From Spirosoma utsteinense (GTDB lineage Bacteria; Bacteroidota; Bacteroidia; Cytophagales; Spirosomataceae): DNA of 64,000 nt. Made by a program: the position numbers and the translations under genes. The notes under the pieces are model-generated. The model was given only the letters and a program-made list of their open reading frames with translations, was not told where the DNA came from and did no database searches. The stretch's first letter is position 1. Each line of letters opens with the position of its first letter. Positions 1-8,069 of this stretch are shown in pieces. The stretch is taken from assembly GCF_014282275.1 (NCBI RefSeq), contig NZ_VFIA01000026.1:29115-93114 (forward strand), read 5' to 3'.

Positions 1-1
1 A

Positions 2-928
2 CCCATCCCGATTCTGCTGCCCGGCGAACAGACCAGTACCCGCATCGAACCGGGCAAGAGCCTGTATCAGCAGGTAGAACCAATGGCTGCCCAACCCGGC
101 ATTGTCGATGCGGCTATCTGGATTGGCTACGCCTGGGCCGATGAGCCTCGCAACCACGCCGTGGTTATGGTCACCGGAGACGACAAGCAGAAAGTGACGC
201 AGGCCGCCGAGAAACTGGCCCTCGATTTCTGGAACGTGCGCACCCAGTTCGACTTCGTAGCGCCTACCGGTACGCTGGAGAAATGCCTGACCAACGCGCT
301 TGCCAGCAAAAAACAGCCTTTTTTCATCAGCGATACCGGCGATAATCCTACGGCCGGCGGTGCGGGTGATGTGACCTGGACACTCACGCAGTTACTGGCC
401 CGCCCCGAATTCAGGCGTGCCGACGGCCCATCGCTGATTTACGCGTCTATCCCCGACCCGGATCTGGTAAAGAAAGCCATCGCGGCTGGCGTTGGCGGCC
501 ACGTTGAGGGAACCGCCGGCGCACGGGTAGACGCCCGTTTTGCCCCGCCGGTTCCGCTGAACGGCACCGTAGAATCGATCGTGAAAGGGGATAAAGATGC
601 CGAAGTGGAAGTAGTCGTGAAAGTAGGCAGTATACACGTTATCGTTACCCAGAAACGTAAGCCTTACCACAAAGAGAACGATTTTACCCGGCTCGGTCTC
701 AAGCCGCGCCAATCGGCTATTGTGGTCGTGAAAATCGGATACCTCGAACCGGAGCTGTACGCTATGCAGGCCGACTGGATCATGGCCCTGACACCCGGGG
801 GCGTCAACCAGGATCTGGCCCGCCTGCCGTACAAACGGATTCAACGGCCTATGTTCCCGTTCGACAAAGACATGAAAAAACCTGACCTGTCGGCCAAATT
901 TGTGCCCCTGTCCGGTAGCGTCCGGTAG
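2..928 (+). CDS. M81-family (MlrC-like) metallopeptidase, C-terminal part
   Basis: The reading frame is open from base 2 and ends at a stop at 928, so this is the last 308 residues of a gene that begins outside the window. The family is recognised from the LLPGEQTST segment near the left edge and the Asp/Gly-rich stretch DTGDNPTAGGAGD at about residues 111-123 of the visible part. M81 proteins are zinc metallopeptidases named after microcystinase C (MlrC), which opens linearised microcystin. Most relatives in heterotrophic bacteria have no known substrate, so microcystin breakdown should not be assumed. Family members are usually about 500 residues, so roughly the N-terminal 40 percent is missing. 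It converges with the DUF2892 gene, with a hairpin between them. Confidence 0.85.
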   Translation, partial: PIPILLPGEQTSTRIEPGKSLYQQVEPMAAQPGIVDAAIWIGYAWADEPRNHAVVMVTGDDKQKVTQAAEKLALDFWNVRTQFDFVAPTGTLEKCLTNALASKKQPFFISDTGDNPTAGGAGDVTWTLTQLLARPEFRRADGPSLIYASIPDPDLVKKAIAAGVGGHVEGTAGARVDARFAPPVPLNGTVESIVKGDKDAEVEVVVKVGSIHVIVTQKRKPYHKENDFTRLGLKPRQSAIVVVKIGYLEPELYAMQADWIMALTPGGVNQDLARLPYKRIQRPMFPFDKDMKKPDLSAKFVPLSGSVR

Positions 929-1055
929 CCTGGACTGCCAATCGACGTATCCCTATTCAGTCCGGCGATGGCGTCGGGGCCCTTACGTTTCTGGCTACCA
1001 GAACGTACTCGATAAGGCTATTGTCAAGTCCTAAGCTGACTGTCACTAAAGCACT

Positions 1056-1106
1056 CTCATTCGTATAGCCATAGCCTTCGTAAACGGGTATGGCTATACG
1101 AATGAG
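1056..1106. terminator. Inverted repeat between convergent genes
   Basis: An 18-bp perfect inverted repeat (1056-1073 and 1089-1106) surrounds a 15-nt loop. It sits between the convergent M81 and DUF2892 genes, where a bidirectional terminator would be expected. No strong T-run follows on either strand. The rest of 929-1225 holds no convincing gene. Confidence 0.55.
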
Positions 1107-1225
1107 TGAACACATCCAACCGGGCGGCAAGGCCACTGTTGAATGCATCAGGTTTACTACGGTTCAGGTTACAGCCGTTTTGGTGGGGCCGTATGCGATG
1201 GACCTACTGGCTCACACCCGCCGGG

Positions 1226-1429
1226 CTAGTTTCGTTTGCAGGTACTGATACCCACCAGGGTATAGAGCGGGCAAAAACTCACCAGACTCGTCAGCAGGAA
1301 AATTCCTGAAGCAACGATCAAAACAATACCGGGCGTGCCCGTTACCACACCCGTTGCGTACAGCGTAATGGCACCAATAGCCAGCAGTGTCCGGATAACC
1401 CGATCGGTCATACCCATGTTCTTTTTCAT
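1226..1429 (-). CDS. DUF2892 (YgaP-like) small inner-membrane protein
   Basis: A 67-residue protein with two hydrophobic segments (about residues 11-31 and 33-52) and the C-terminal pattern FCPLYTLVGIST, typical of DUF2892. The family is the membrane part of YgaP, which is often fused to or encoded beside rhodanese domains and linked to sulfur transfer. It is the last gene of the minus-strand group that contains the persulfide dioxygenase, peroxiredoxin and Crp regulator, 139 bp after the regulator, which fits a sulfur-related role. A start at the second Met (residue 5) is equally possible. The biochemical function is not known. Confidence 0.75.
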   Translation of the reverse strand: MKKNMGMTDRVIRTLLAIGAITLYATGVVTGTPGIVLIVASGIFLLTSLVSFCPLYTLVGISTCKRN

Positions 1430-1568
1430 ACAGCAATAATCGTTAGTTGGTGAATACCGGAATCAGCGCTTAGCCCGCCCTGAGATCCGGGCAGAACCGG
1501 TTTATGGCAGGCAGGTCGGCTGCTGAAACAAAGGACGACGTTCCTGCTGCCAATGTCAGTAACCGATG

Positions 1569-2189
1569 TTACAGCCTAACTTCTATACCATCGGGATGCT
1601 GCGTAATTTTCTTTTCGTGTTCCAGCTTTTTCGTAACCCGGCTTATAGCCTCCCGGGATGTTCCCAGCGCGTCGGCTATTTCGCGGTGCCGGATACGAAT
1701 GAATGGATTACCGGTCAGGCGGGCTTTCTCACGCAGAAAATTCAGGATACGGACGTCCAGGTGTTCGAACAGAACTTCGTGAATAGTATCCAGCAGATCG
1801 AGGTAGCGCAGGTTGTTGAGCTGGTGAAAGAAGAGATGCAAGGCCGGGAAATTAAGGAGCCATTCCCGAACCATGTCTGATGGCAGCAACAGGAGTTCGC
1901 TGTCAGCTTCTGTTCGGGCAGTGATCCGGCTGGTTTCATCCCGCAGCACACTGAAGAAAGACATGATACAACTTTCTTCGGGCCGAATGTAATAGAGCAG
2001 AAGTTCCCGGTCTTCGTAGCGGGTCAGCACCTTGACCAGCCCCGTCAGCACCAGGGGAACAACCTGAATGAACTGCCCCTCCCGGATAAGCTCAACACCT
2101 TTCGGAACAGCTTTCACGACTCCTTTTCTCAGAATATCATCTTTCAGCTCCTGAGGGAAGGCATTGAACGAACCGGGAAGTCGTGTCAT
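1569..2189 (-). CDS. Crp/Fnr-family transcriptional regulator (first copy)
   Basis: A 206-residue regulator with an N-terminal cyclic-nucleotide-binding-like beta barrel (about 20-120) and a C-terminal winged helix; the recognition helix lies in DALGTSREAISRVTKKLE. The barrel contains a single Cys (C74, in ESCIMSFF) where the second Crp in this window has a Cys cluster. The residues that contact cAMP in E. coli Crp are not evident, so the signal is unknown. The gene starts 20 bp after the peroxiredoxin stop, so the two are probably co-transcribed. With the persulfide dioxygenase upstream, control of sulfide or peroxide stress genes is a reasonable inference. Confidence 0.85.
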   Translation of the reverse strand: MTRLPGSFNAFPQELKDDILRKGVVKAVPKGVELIREGQFIQVVPLVLTGLVKVLTRYEDRELLLYYIRPEESCIMSFFSVLRDETSRITARTEADSELLLLPSDMVREWLLNFPALHLFFHQLNNLRYLDLLDTIHEVLFEHLDVRILNFLREKARLTGNPFIRIRHREIADALGTSREAISRVTKKLEHEKKITQHPDGIEVRL

Positions 2190-2209
2190 GCTACGGGAAG
2201 GCCAGGATT

Positions 2210-2857
2210 TTAAAGGGACTTGGTTGCCAGGTAAAAATCCATCATCTCCAGACCGCTGTTTACGCGCTCATCGAGGGCTTCCAGCGTCTTTGGAGCAGGC
2301 AGGATCACGTTGTCGCCCGGCTGCCAGTTGAGCGGCATCGAGCAACTGTTCTCGGCCGATGTTTGCAGCGCGGTCAGGCACCGTTTTATTTCGTCCATAC
2401 TACGGCCTACATTCATGGGGTAGTACATAATCAGCCGGATGACACCCATAGGATCGACAATAAAGACGGCTCTGACAGCCGCGGTTTCGCTTTCGCCGGG
2501 CTGAAGCATACCCCACAGCTTGGATACGCTCATGTCGATATCGGCTACGATGGGGAATTTGAACAGCACACCCGTGTTCTTCCGTACGTTTTCTACCCAG
2601 GCAATGTGTGAGTGAATGCTATCGATGCTCAGGCCCAGCAGTTTTGCATTTCGGGTAGCAAAGAAGCTGTCCTGTTCTTTCGCAAAGCCGCTCATCTCGG
2701 TTGTGCAGACCGGCGTAAAATCGGCGGGATGGGAGAAAAAGACGACCCAGCTACCCTGGTTGTAATCAGAAAAGTTAAGTTTCCCGGTTGTTGTTACGGC
2801 GTTAAAATCAGGGGCCTTATCGCCAATGCGGGGCATGCCTGTCAGTTCGTTGTTCAT
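2210..2857 (-). CDS. Peroxiredoxin, Prx6-like
   Basis: A 215-residue thioredoxin-fold peroxidase. The peroxidatic cysteine is C51 in the motif HPADFTPVCTTE, the classical AhpC/TSA signature, and the protein extends into a C-terminal Prx6-type region. It should reduce hydrogen peroxide or organic peroxides in the cytoplasm; the reductant cannot be told from sequence. Two further cysteines (in KRC and NSCS) could act as resolving residues, but their positions differ from the usual Prx6 pattern. It lies 103 bp after the persulfide dioxygenase and 20 bp before a Crp regulator, all on one strand, suggesting joint control of peroxide and reactive sulfur detoxification. Confidence 0.88.
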   Translation of the reverse strand: MNNELTGMPRIGDKAPDFNAVTTTGKLNFSDYNQGSWVVFFSHPADFTPVCTTEMSGFAKEQDSFFATRNAKLLGLSIDSIHSHIAWVENVRKNTGVLFKFPIVADIDMSVSKLWGMLQPGESETAAVRAVFIVDPMGVIRLIMYYPMNVGRSMDEIKRCLTALQTSAENSCSMPLNWQPGDNVILPAPKTLEALDERVNSGLEMMDFYLATKSL

Positions 2858-2960
2858 TGTCGTTCGCTCGCTTTCACGAGTCGTTTGGGCTACGGCTAAT
2901 CCGTAAAATGTAGATGTATGGTATGTGTATAGTCACTTAAACGAGTGGCCGCAAAGAAGC

Positions 2961-4376
2961 TCAGTACACCGCAGCCTCTGCCGTTCCGGTTAAAACAGGA
3001 TTTCCTTTGGCAACCCATTCGTTCATTCCCGCCGAGTAGTTTACCACGTTATCGAACCCGTTTCTGACCAGTATCGAGTAGCCAATAGCAGCCCGATCGC
3101 CCCCCTGACAATGAATCACGACGGGCTTGTCCCGGCTGATCTTGTCAAGGTTTTTGTCGAGGGTGCCGATAAAGATATTTTCTGCCCCTTCGATATGGCC
3201 GGCGGCATATTCGGAAGCACCCCGTAAGTCGATGACCTGCACATCGGTTCGGCCCAGATAGGACCGGAACGTTTCCTGATCGATAACGCGGGCCGGAACC
3301 AGGTCGACGCCGGGCGTGGTCACATCCTCGATGTAGCCATACATGTTGTCCAGACCAATCCGCATGAGTTTACGGGTAAGCTCCTCGATCTGCTGATCCG
3401 TTGCGAGTAGCATAAACGGTTCCTCATAACTCATAAACCAGCCCATCCAGGTCGAAAACGCGTTGTTATCCTGAATAGTAAGGCTTCCCGGAATGAAGCC
3501 CCCGGCCACCTCGGCTTTATCCCGTGTATCGATCAGCTTTATCCCGCTGGCCAGGGCGGCCTTTACTTCGGCCGGACTGAGTTTTTTCTGGGATGGCACC
3601 TGGGTCAGCAGCCGACGATCGACTTTGTTGAGCTTTTTCATCATCGCGAAATACCGGGGCGGCTCAGGCTGATCGGTCAAAAGATAATGAACGAAACCCT
3701 CCTCATCGTCTTCATACTGCAGTGCCCAGTTCCTGATCTTCTCGTAACCAACGGTTGTGCTGGGTACAGCACCTAACGCTTTGCCGCAGGCCGATCCGGC
3801 ACCGTGACCCGGCCAAACCTGAAGGTAGTCGGGCAGGCCGCTGAACGTTTGAATAGACTGGAACATCTGGTGAGCACCCAGCTCCTGCGTGCCGATAAGA
3901 CCAGCCGCTTTCTCCAGCAAATCGGGGCGGCCGATATCGCCTACGAACACAAAATCGCCGGTAAACAGCATAACTGGCTGCGCCGATGCGGGCTTGTCGG
4001 TCAGCAGGAAGCTGATGCTTTCGGGGGTGTGACCCGGCGTATGAATTACGTCAAGAACGAGGTTACCCACGCTGATCACGTCTCCGTTTTTCAATCCCTC
4101 GTGTTCAAAGGCGTAGGCCCAGTCGGGGCCACCTTCGTCAGAAAGAAACAGCCGGGCACCGGTCAGAGCGGCCAGTTCCCGCGAACCGGCCAGGAAATCG
4201 GCGTGAATGTGTGTTTCGGTGATGTGGGTGATACGCAACCCGTTCTCTTCGGCAATAGCGAGGTAGGTATCGACATCCCGTTTAGGGTCAATGACGATAG
4301 CCTCCCCTGTTTTCTGGCAGCCAACGAGGTAACTTCCCTGCGCCAGACTCTTATCGTATATGTGTTGGAAAAACAT
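2961..4376 (-). CDS. CstB-like persulfide dioxygenase-rhodanese fusion
   Basis: A 471-residue protein. Residues about 1-245 are a metallo-beta-lactamase fold of the ETHE1/persulfide dioxygenase type, with metal-binding motif THIHAD (H56, H58, D60), HTPGHTPES, GDFVFVGDIGRPD and VWPGHGAGSACG. Two rhodanese domains follow (about 265-350 and 365-460). The first lacks a recognisable active-site Cys, and the second carries it in HCQGGDR (C423). This order matches CstB of Staphylococcus aureus, which oxidises persulfides with oxygen and transfers sulfane sulfur, giving thiosulfate. The probable role is clearing sulfide and low-molecular-weight persulfides in the cytoplasm. A Crp-type palindrome lies 66 bp upstream of the start, and the next gene upstream is a Crp regulator. 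Confidence 0.88.
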   Translation of the reverse strand: MFFQHIYDKSLAQGSYLVGCQKTGEAIVIDPKRDVDTYLAIAEENGLRITHITETHIHADFLAGSRELAALTGARLFLSDEGGPDWAYAFEHEGLKNGDVISVGNLVLDVIHTPGHTPESISFLLTDKPASAQPVMLFTGDFVFVGDIGRPDLLEKAAGLIGTQELGAHQMFQSIQTFSGLPDYLQVWPGHGAGSACGKALGAVPSTTVGYEKIRNWALQYEDDEEGFVHYLLTDQPEPPRYFAMMKKLNKVDRRLLTQVPSQKKLSPAEVKAALASGIKLIDTRDKAEVAGGFIPGSLTIQDNNAFSTWMGWFMSYEEPFMLLATDQQIEELTRKLMRIGLDNMYGYIEDVTTPGVDLVPARVIDQETFRSYLGRTDVQVIDLRGASEYAAGHIEGAENIFIGTLDKNLDKISRDKPVVIHCQGGDRAAIGYSILVRNGFDNVVNYSAGMNEWVAKGNPVLTGTAEAAVY

Positions 4377-4441
4377 GCGTGTACGTTTTTACTGGTAGTT
4401 GAATGTCTGAATCAAAAGTACAGGTCCGGCACTACGGAATC

Positions 4442-4457
4442 AGTGACTTTTATCACT
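4442..4457. promoter_or_regulatory. Crp/Fnr-type operator palindrome
   Basis: AGTGA-CTTTTA-TCACT is a perfect inverted repeat with the TGA-N6-TCA spacing used by Crp/Fnr dimers. It lies 66 bp upstream of the persulfide dioxygenase start and about 85 bp beyond the stop of a Crp/Fnr gene. Family knowledge supports binding by one of the two Crp-like proteins encoded here; which one is unknown. Confidence 0.6.
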
Positions 4458-4541
4458 CAGAACAGGCAATTAGATCAGCAATTCCCGACCGATCATATAA
4501 ACCGGAATGGGCAACGTAAAAGCCAAAAGAGCCCGGAGGGA

Positions 4542-5177
4542 TTACAGAATCTCTATTTTGTTGCGCATGAGCTGGATCTGTCCGTTTTTCTCCAATTGCT
4601 TGAGCAGGCGGGAAATAACCTCGCGGGAGGTGGCCATTTCCTGAGCGATCTCTTCGTGGGTGACCGTCAGCACCCGGCACTGGCAGCTTTCTGTTTTTTT
4701 GTGGAGGTACGTCAGCAGCCGCTCATCCAGCTTGTGAAAAACCACCTCGTCGATGGTAGCCAGCAAATTGTCGAACCGCTTTTGGTAGGTCTGAAAAACG
4801 AACTGCTTCCAGGTCGGGAACCGACACATCCATTCATCAACTTTTTCAACCGGAATGGCGATCAGTTCAGTCTCTTCTTCGGCAATGGCCGTCACTTCAC
4901 TCTGTTTGCTCCCCAGGCAACAGGTCAGCGACATGGCGCAGGTATCGAGTTCCCCCAGGTAATACAACAGCACCTCCCGGCCTTCCTTATCGGGCCGCAT
5001 GATTTTCACCGATCCATTCAGGATGAACGGAACCGACCGGATGTATTCGCCCGGCCGGATCAGGTAAGCGCCGACCGGCACTTGCTTGAACTGGCTATAA
5101 CGAACCAGTTCGTCCAGCAGCGCCAGTTCAAACTTGCCCGAAAGTGCTTTCTGTAAATAGTCTATGGTGAGGTTCAT
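4542..5177 (-). CDS. Crp/Fnr-family regulator with a Cys cluster (second copy)
   Basis: A 211-residue Crp/Fnr protein with an effector barrel (about 20-130) and a C-terminal winged helix with recognition helix in EMATSREVISRLLKQLEK. The barrel carries C80, C86 and C87 in TCAMSLTCC, where the other Crp of the window has one Cys. Such clusters can serve as redox, persulfide or metal sensors, but the ligand is unproven. It lies directly upstream of the CstB-like gene on the same strand with a 165-bp gap that holds a Crp-type palindrome, so it is the best candidate regulator of that operon. More cysteines occur at C117 or nearby and in the ESCQC hinge before the DNA-binding domain. Confidence 0.86.
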   Translation of the reverse strand: MNLTIDYLQKALSGKFELALLDELVRYSQFKQVPVGAYLIRPGEYIRSVPFILNGSVKIMRPDKEGREVLLYYLGELDTCAMSLTCCLGSKQSEVTAIAEEETELIAIPVEKVDEWMCRFPTWKQFVFQTYQKRFDNLLATIDEVVFHKLDERLLTYLHKKTESCQCRVLTVTHEEIAQEMATSREVISRLLKQLEKNGQIQLMRNKIEIL

Positions 5178-5361
5178 AATTGAATGTCAACGCAGGTTAG
5201 GTTATCAGCAAGACACAATGTCCCAGCTTCTTTAACAGTCGTTTCAGCGTTGCAGTTGCCTTAACCAGCCCTATTGGCCGACCAACACTGGCATGGATCA
5301 ACGAATTGTCGGTACAGATCAACGGTTACCAGTGCGCGTAGACAGAGGGGCCGGGCCCGGC

Positions 5362-5952
5362 TTACTCTAACTTCGAAAAGGGGAGCAGCATAGGTACCTG
5401 TTTTTGGTACTGCCGGTACTGATGCCCGAAGACCGTTAGCAGTTTCTGCTCTTCAAAATAGATTCCGATCCGGATATAGAGAAAGGCAAATCCATCGAAA
5501 AGCAAATTGGTCAAGGTTGGCTGTCGTACCAACAGGCCAGCCAGTACGATCAGGAGCGCTACGTAAAGTGGATGCCGTACATACCGCAGCAGCCCCTGCC
5601 GACGCAACGTTTCTGGTTTCGCGGCCGTTTGCCGGGGTGGCCAGCCGGCAAATTCGGCCAGGTCATAACCGCGTAACGCTGTCACCCCCAGTACTACCCC
5701 CAAAACGATCAGCCCCAGACCGATCATTTCAGACCCGGTCCATACCAGGATAGTCTGGCGCGGGGCCGCCCCATAGGCCAACAGAACAGGCAGGAACGTG
5801 ACTAGGGCAACGGCATTATAGACCAGCCGGTAGTACCGAAAGAATCGGGCTCCAGCTTTGACCGCCCATTGCTTGAATGCCGTGGCCGCCGTCAGGCTAT
5901 GCAACGCCCCAAAGAGTAACCAGGCCAGAAAAAGCGGAACGTAGGCAGACAT
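5362..5952 (-). CDS. ICMT/PEMT-like membrane methyltransferase
   Basis: A 196-residue integral membrane protein with about five hydrophobic segments. The C-terminal half shows the isoprenylcysteine carboxyl methyltransferase pattern: RHPLY at residues 126-130, then EEQKLL near 167, an F-G-H-Q-Y-R-Q-Y run and a final VPMLLPF. Those motifs form the S-adenosylmethionine and lipid-substrate site in ICMT and related phospholipid methyltransferases. Bacterial members are little studied and the acceptor here is unknown. It is 17 bp downstream of the GNAT gene and probably shares its transcript. NnrU-like proteins have a similar N-terminal half and are the main alternative. Confidence 0.75.
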   Translation of the reverse strand: MSAYVPLFLAWLLFGALHSLTAATAFKQWAVKAGARFFRYYRLVYNAVALVTFLPVLLAYGAAPRQTILVWTGSEMIGLGLIVLGVVLGVTALRGYDLAEFAGWPPRQTAAKPETLRRQGLLRYVRHPLYVALLIVLAGLLVRQPTLTNLLFDGFAFLYIRIGIYFEEQKLLTVFGHQYRQYQKQVPMLLPFSKLE

Positions 5953-5969
5953 CGTATGTTGGCGTTTTC

Positions 5970-7142
5970 TTAGGCAAGAACCGGATGCCGGTGAAAGGGC
6001 TTCTGCCGGTCGAACAGGTACCGGTAGGTAACCAGCACCCGGCTTTGCTCGGCACCTAAGTTACGGGATATGTTCAGCATTTTGGGATTGAAGTCGCCGT
6101 TCCACTGCAACTCAACATCTTTATAGGAAGTCGCTGATTTTATGACCTTCTCCGCTTCCACGATCATAAAGTAATCGATACCGGTACCCTGAAATTCGGG
6201 TACGATGCCATAGGCAATGCCAACAAAACGGGTACAGACGCCCAATAGCTTAAGGACAAAAAACTTCACTTTCGCCCAGGCATTGAACTGGCCGTCCAGA
6301 CGGCTGACAATCTGGTTGATGTCGGGTATATTCAGCCACATGGCCACCGGCTCATCTTTGTGATAGGCAAACCAGATAAGCTTCTCGTCCAGGATGGGTG
6401 CCATGGATTTAAACAGCCGAACCGCCTGCTCAACCCCCATTTCCTTGTTGCCTTCGTGCTTCGACCAGGCTTTATTGTACACGGTACTGAAGTCGCTGGC
6501 GTATTTGCGCGATTCCGATTTCAGCAGGTGTTTGACCTTGAAATCGGGATTGCCGGTAAAATGCGCGTGAGCGGTATAGAACTTGGGGTGCAGTTGAGAC
6601 GACTCGGACGCTACCGTCATCCGAAAGCAGAGCTGGTTATAGAAATTCTGAAAGCCGTAGGTTTCAAATAACGCCTGGTAATAGGGAGGATTGTAGTTCA
6701 TGGTATAGAGCGGTGGCTCGAAACCCGATACCAGCAGCCCCCACCACTTATCCCGTTCACCAAAATTAATAGGGCCATCCATAGCCTCCACCCCGCGCGT
6801 TTGCAGCCATCCTCTGGCTTCATCGAAGAGCCGACTGGCGGCCCGCTGATCATCGATGCAGTCGAAGAAACCCACTCCGCCCACCTTCACATCATCGCCT
6901 TTGTTCTTATAGCGCTTGCTGATGAAGGCCGCAATTCGGCCAATCAGTTGCCCTTCCTCATTTTTGAGTATCCATCGAACCACCTCACCGTCCCGAAATG
7001 ATTTGTTCTTTTTCGGGTCGAAGACCTCAAGCACATCCTTATCCAACGGCCTGATCCAGTTTGGATTCTCCCGGTTGAGTTGGATATGAACGGTCAGGAA
7101 ATCAATTTCCCGTTCCCGGTTGTCAACGTCAATAAGTACCAT
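5970..7142 (-). CDS. GNAT-fold N-acetyltransferase-like protein
   Basis: A 390-residue soluble protein. The central part resembles a GNAT domain: a beta strand with the charged segment GQLIGRIAAFISKRY near residue 70, GGVGFFDCIDD near 90-100, and a run around GWLQTRGVEAMDGPINFGE typical of the uncharacterised YghO-like branch in Bacteroidota. A second GNAT-like half probably lies near residues 250-380 (EPVAMWLNI, then VGIAYGIVPEFQGTGIDYFMI). I know no substrate for this branch. It overlaps no neighbour and starts a two-gene unit with the membrane methyltransferase. Confidence 0.7.
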   Translation of the reverse strand: MVLIDVDNREREIDFLTVHIQLNRENPNWIRPLDKDVLEVFDPKKNKSFRDGEVVRWILKNEEGQLIGRIAAFISKRYKNKGDDVKVGGVGFFDCIDDQRAASRLFDEARGWLQTRGVEAMDGPINFGERDKWWGLLVSGFEPPLYTMNYNPPYYQALFETYGFQNFYNQLCFRMTVASESSQLHPKFYTAHAHFTGNPDFKVKHLLKSESRKYASDFSTVYNKAWSKHEGNKEMGVEQAVRLFKSMAPILDEKLIWFAYHKDEPVAMWLNIPDINQIVSRLDGQFNAWAKVKFFVLKLLGVCTRFVGIAYGIVPEFQGTGIDYFMIVEAEKVIKSATSYKDVELQWNGDFNPKMLNISRNLGAEQSRVLVTYRYLFDRQKPFHRHPVLA

Positions 7143-7289
7143 TGGTGTATCGCGTTTTTCTGAGGAACACTATAATCGGCGGTCAAAGGTCAGCGGTCGA
7201 CGCTGCTTTCGGGCACTGGCGCAACAGGGGGCTTGCCTGACGTAATCACACCGGCTTTGCCCTTGCCGGACAACGATAGCGGCAAACTA

Positions 7290-7893
7290 TCAGGCGTTGA
7301 GTGCTATATAGCTCAGCGCTCCCGCCCCATACCCCAGCAGGGCAAGCCAGCCCGTTTGCCGAATATAGCCAAAAAAGGTCAGGCGCTCCATACCCATGAC
7401 CGCTACGCCTGCAGCCGACCCGATAACCAGCAGGCTCCCGCCCGTACCGGCACAGAAGGCCAGCAGCTCCCATAGCCGGTGATCGGCCGGAAACAGTTGC
7501 AAATCATACATACCCATGGCCGCTGCCACCAGCGGTACGTTATCGACCACGGCCGACGCCGTACCGATCAACAGCACCGTCAGGTCCATATTGCCGACCG
7601 TTTCGTTCAGCCAGCCCGCCACCCCCGACAACATATGTGTTGCTTCCAGCGCACCAACGGCCAGCAGGATACCCACAAAAAAGAGCAGACTGCTGGTATC
7701 GGTTTTGCTCAGTGCGTAGGCTGCCGACGATCACAAACATAGCAATACCTACCACCAGCATGGTATTCCGCTGAAAAGCAGTCGAGTCGCGGGCAGTAGC
7801 CAGCGCCGGGGCCGGTTTGTTTAAATGAACAACTTCTTCGAGTGTTATCAGCAGATAACCAACCACGAAGACAATAGGTAATGCAGTCAACAT
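7290..7893 (-). pseudogene. nhaD: nhaD sodium/proton antiporter, deleted and frameshifted
   Basis: The 3' part encodes the NhaD C-terminus without interruption: SKTDTSSLLFFVGILLAVG, ASAVVDNVPLVAAAMGMYDL and FCAGTGGSLLVIGSAAGVAV, the conserved core and end of the family. The 5' part, in another frame, reads PIVFVVGYLLITLEEVVHLN, the usual N-terminus. The frame changes near 7720. Between them the segment that should hold several transmembrane helices is missing, so about 200 codons remain of a gene usually over 400. NhaD exchanges sodium for protons in the inner membrane; this copy cannot make a full transporter. Start placed at the ATG whose complement is 7891-7893. Confidence 0.85.
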
Positions 7894-7908
7894 AAGAGCA
7901 GGGAAACA

Positions 7909-7941
7909 AAATAGCCATTTGCCCACGACAAATGGCTATTT
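7909..7941. terminator. Hairpin upstream of the nhaD remnant
   Basis: Arms AAATAGCCATTT (7909-7920) and AAATGGCTATTT (7930-7941) pair around a 9-nt loop. The A-rich and T-rich arm ends suit termination in either direction. It follows the receiver-like gene on the minus strand. Confidence 0.55.
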
Positions 7942-7969
7942 ACTTAGAGCGTTTGGCACAACGCTTAAC

Positions 7970-8013
7970 CAGGCACAAGGTGGCAGGACGATTGCCGTCC
8001 CACCTTGTGCCTG
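7970..8013. terminator. Hairpin downstream of the receiver-like gene
   Basis: CAGGCACAAGGTGG (7970-7983) pairs with CCACCTTGTGCCTG (8000-8013), with extra partial pairing inside. It lies about 57 bp after the receiver-like gene on its strand and forms a tandem terminator-like pair with the hairpin at 7909. Confidence 0.55.
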
Positions 8014-8069
8014 TTGATGAAAACCTTAATACTCAGGGCAAATATCGTCTGTTCGGCGAAGGACAGGTG

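Noticed and set aside
957..1148. A 63-codon minus-strand frame
   Set aside because: It covers the inverted repeat at 1056 and has no recognisable content.
1150..1215. A short translation resembling the end of an aldehyde dehydrogenase (GSGYSRFGG)
   Set aside because: Only about ten residues match and the frame does not continue; too little to call a remnant.
3804..5156. A 450-codon open frame on the plus strand
   Set aside because: It is antisense to two well-supported genes (CstB-like and Crp) and its translation shows no family pattern.
5350..5361. Palindrome GCCGGGCCCGGC next to the methyltransferase stop
   Set aside because: Short, without a loop, and GC-rich by chance in such DNA; not enough for a terminator call.
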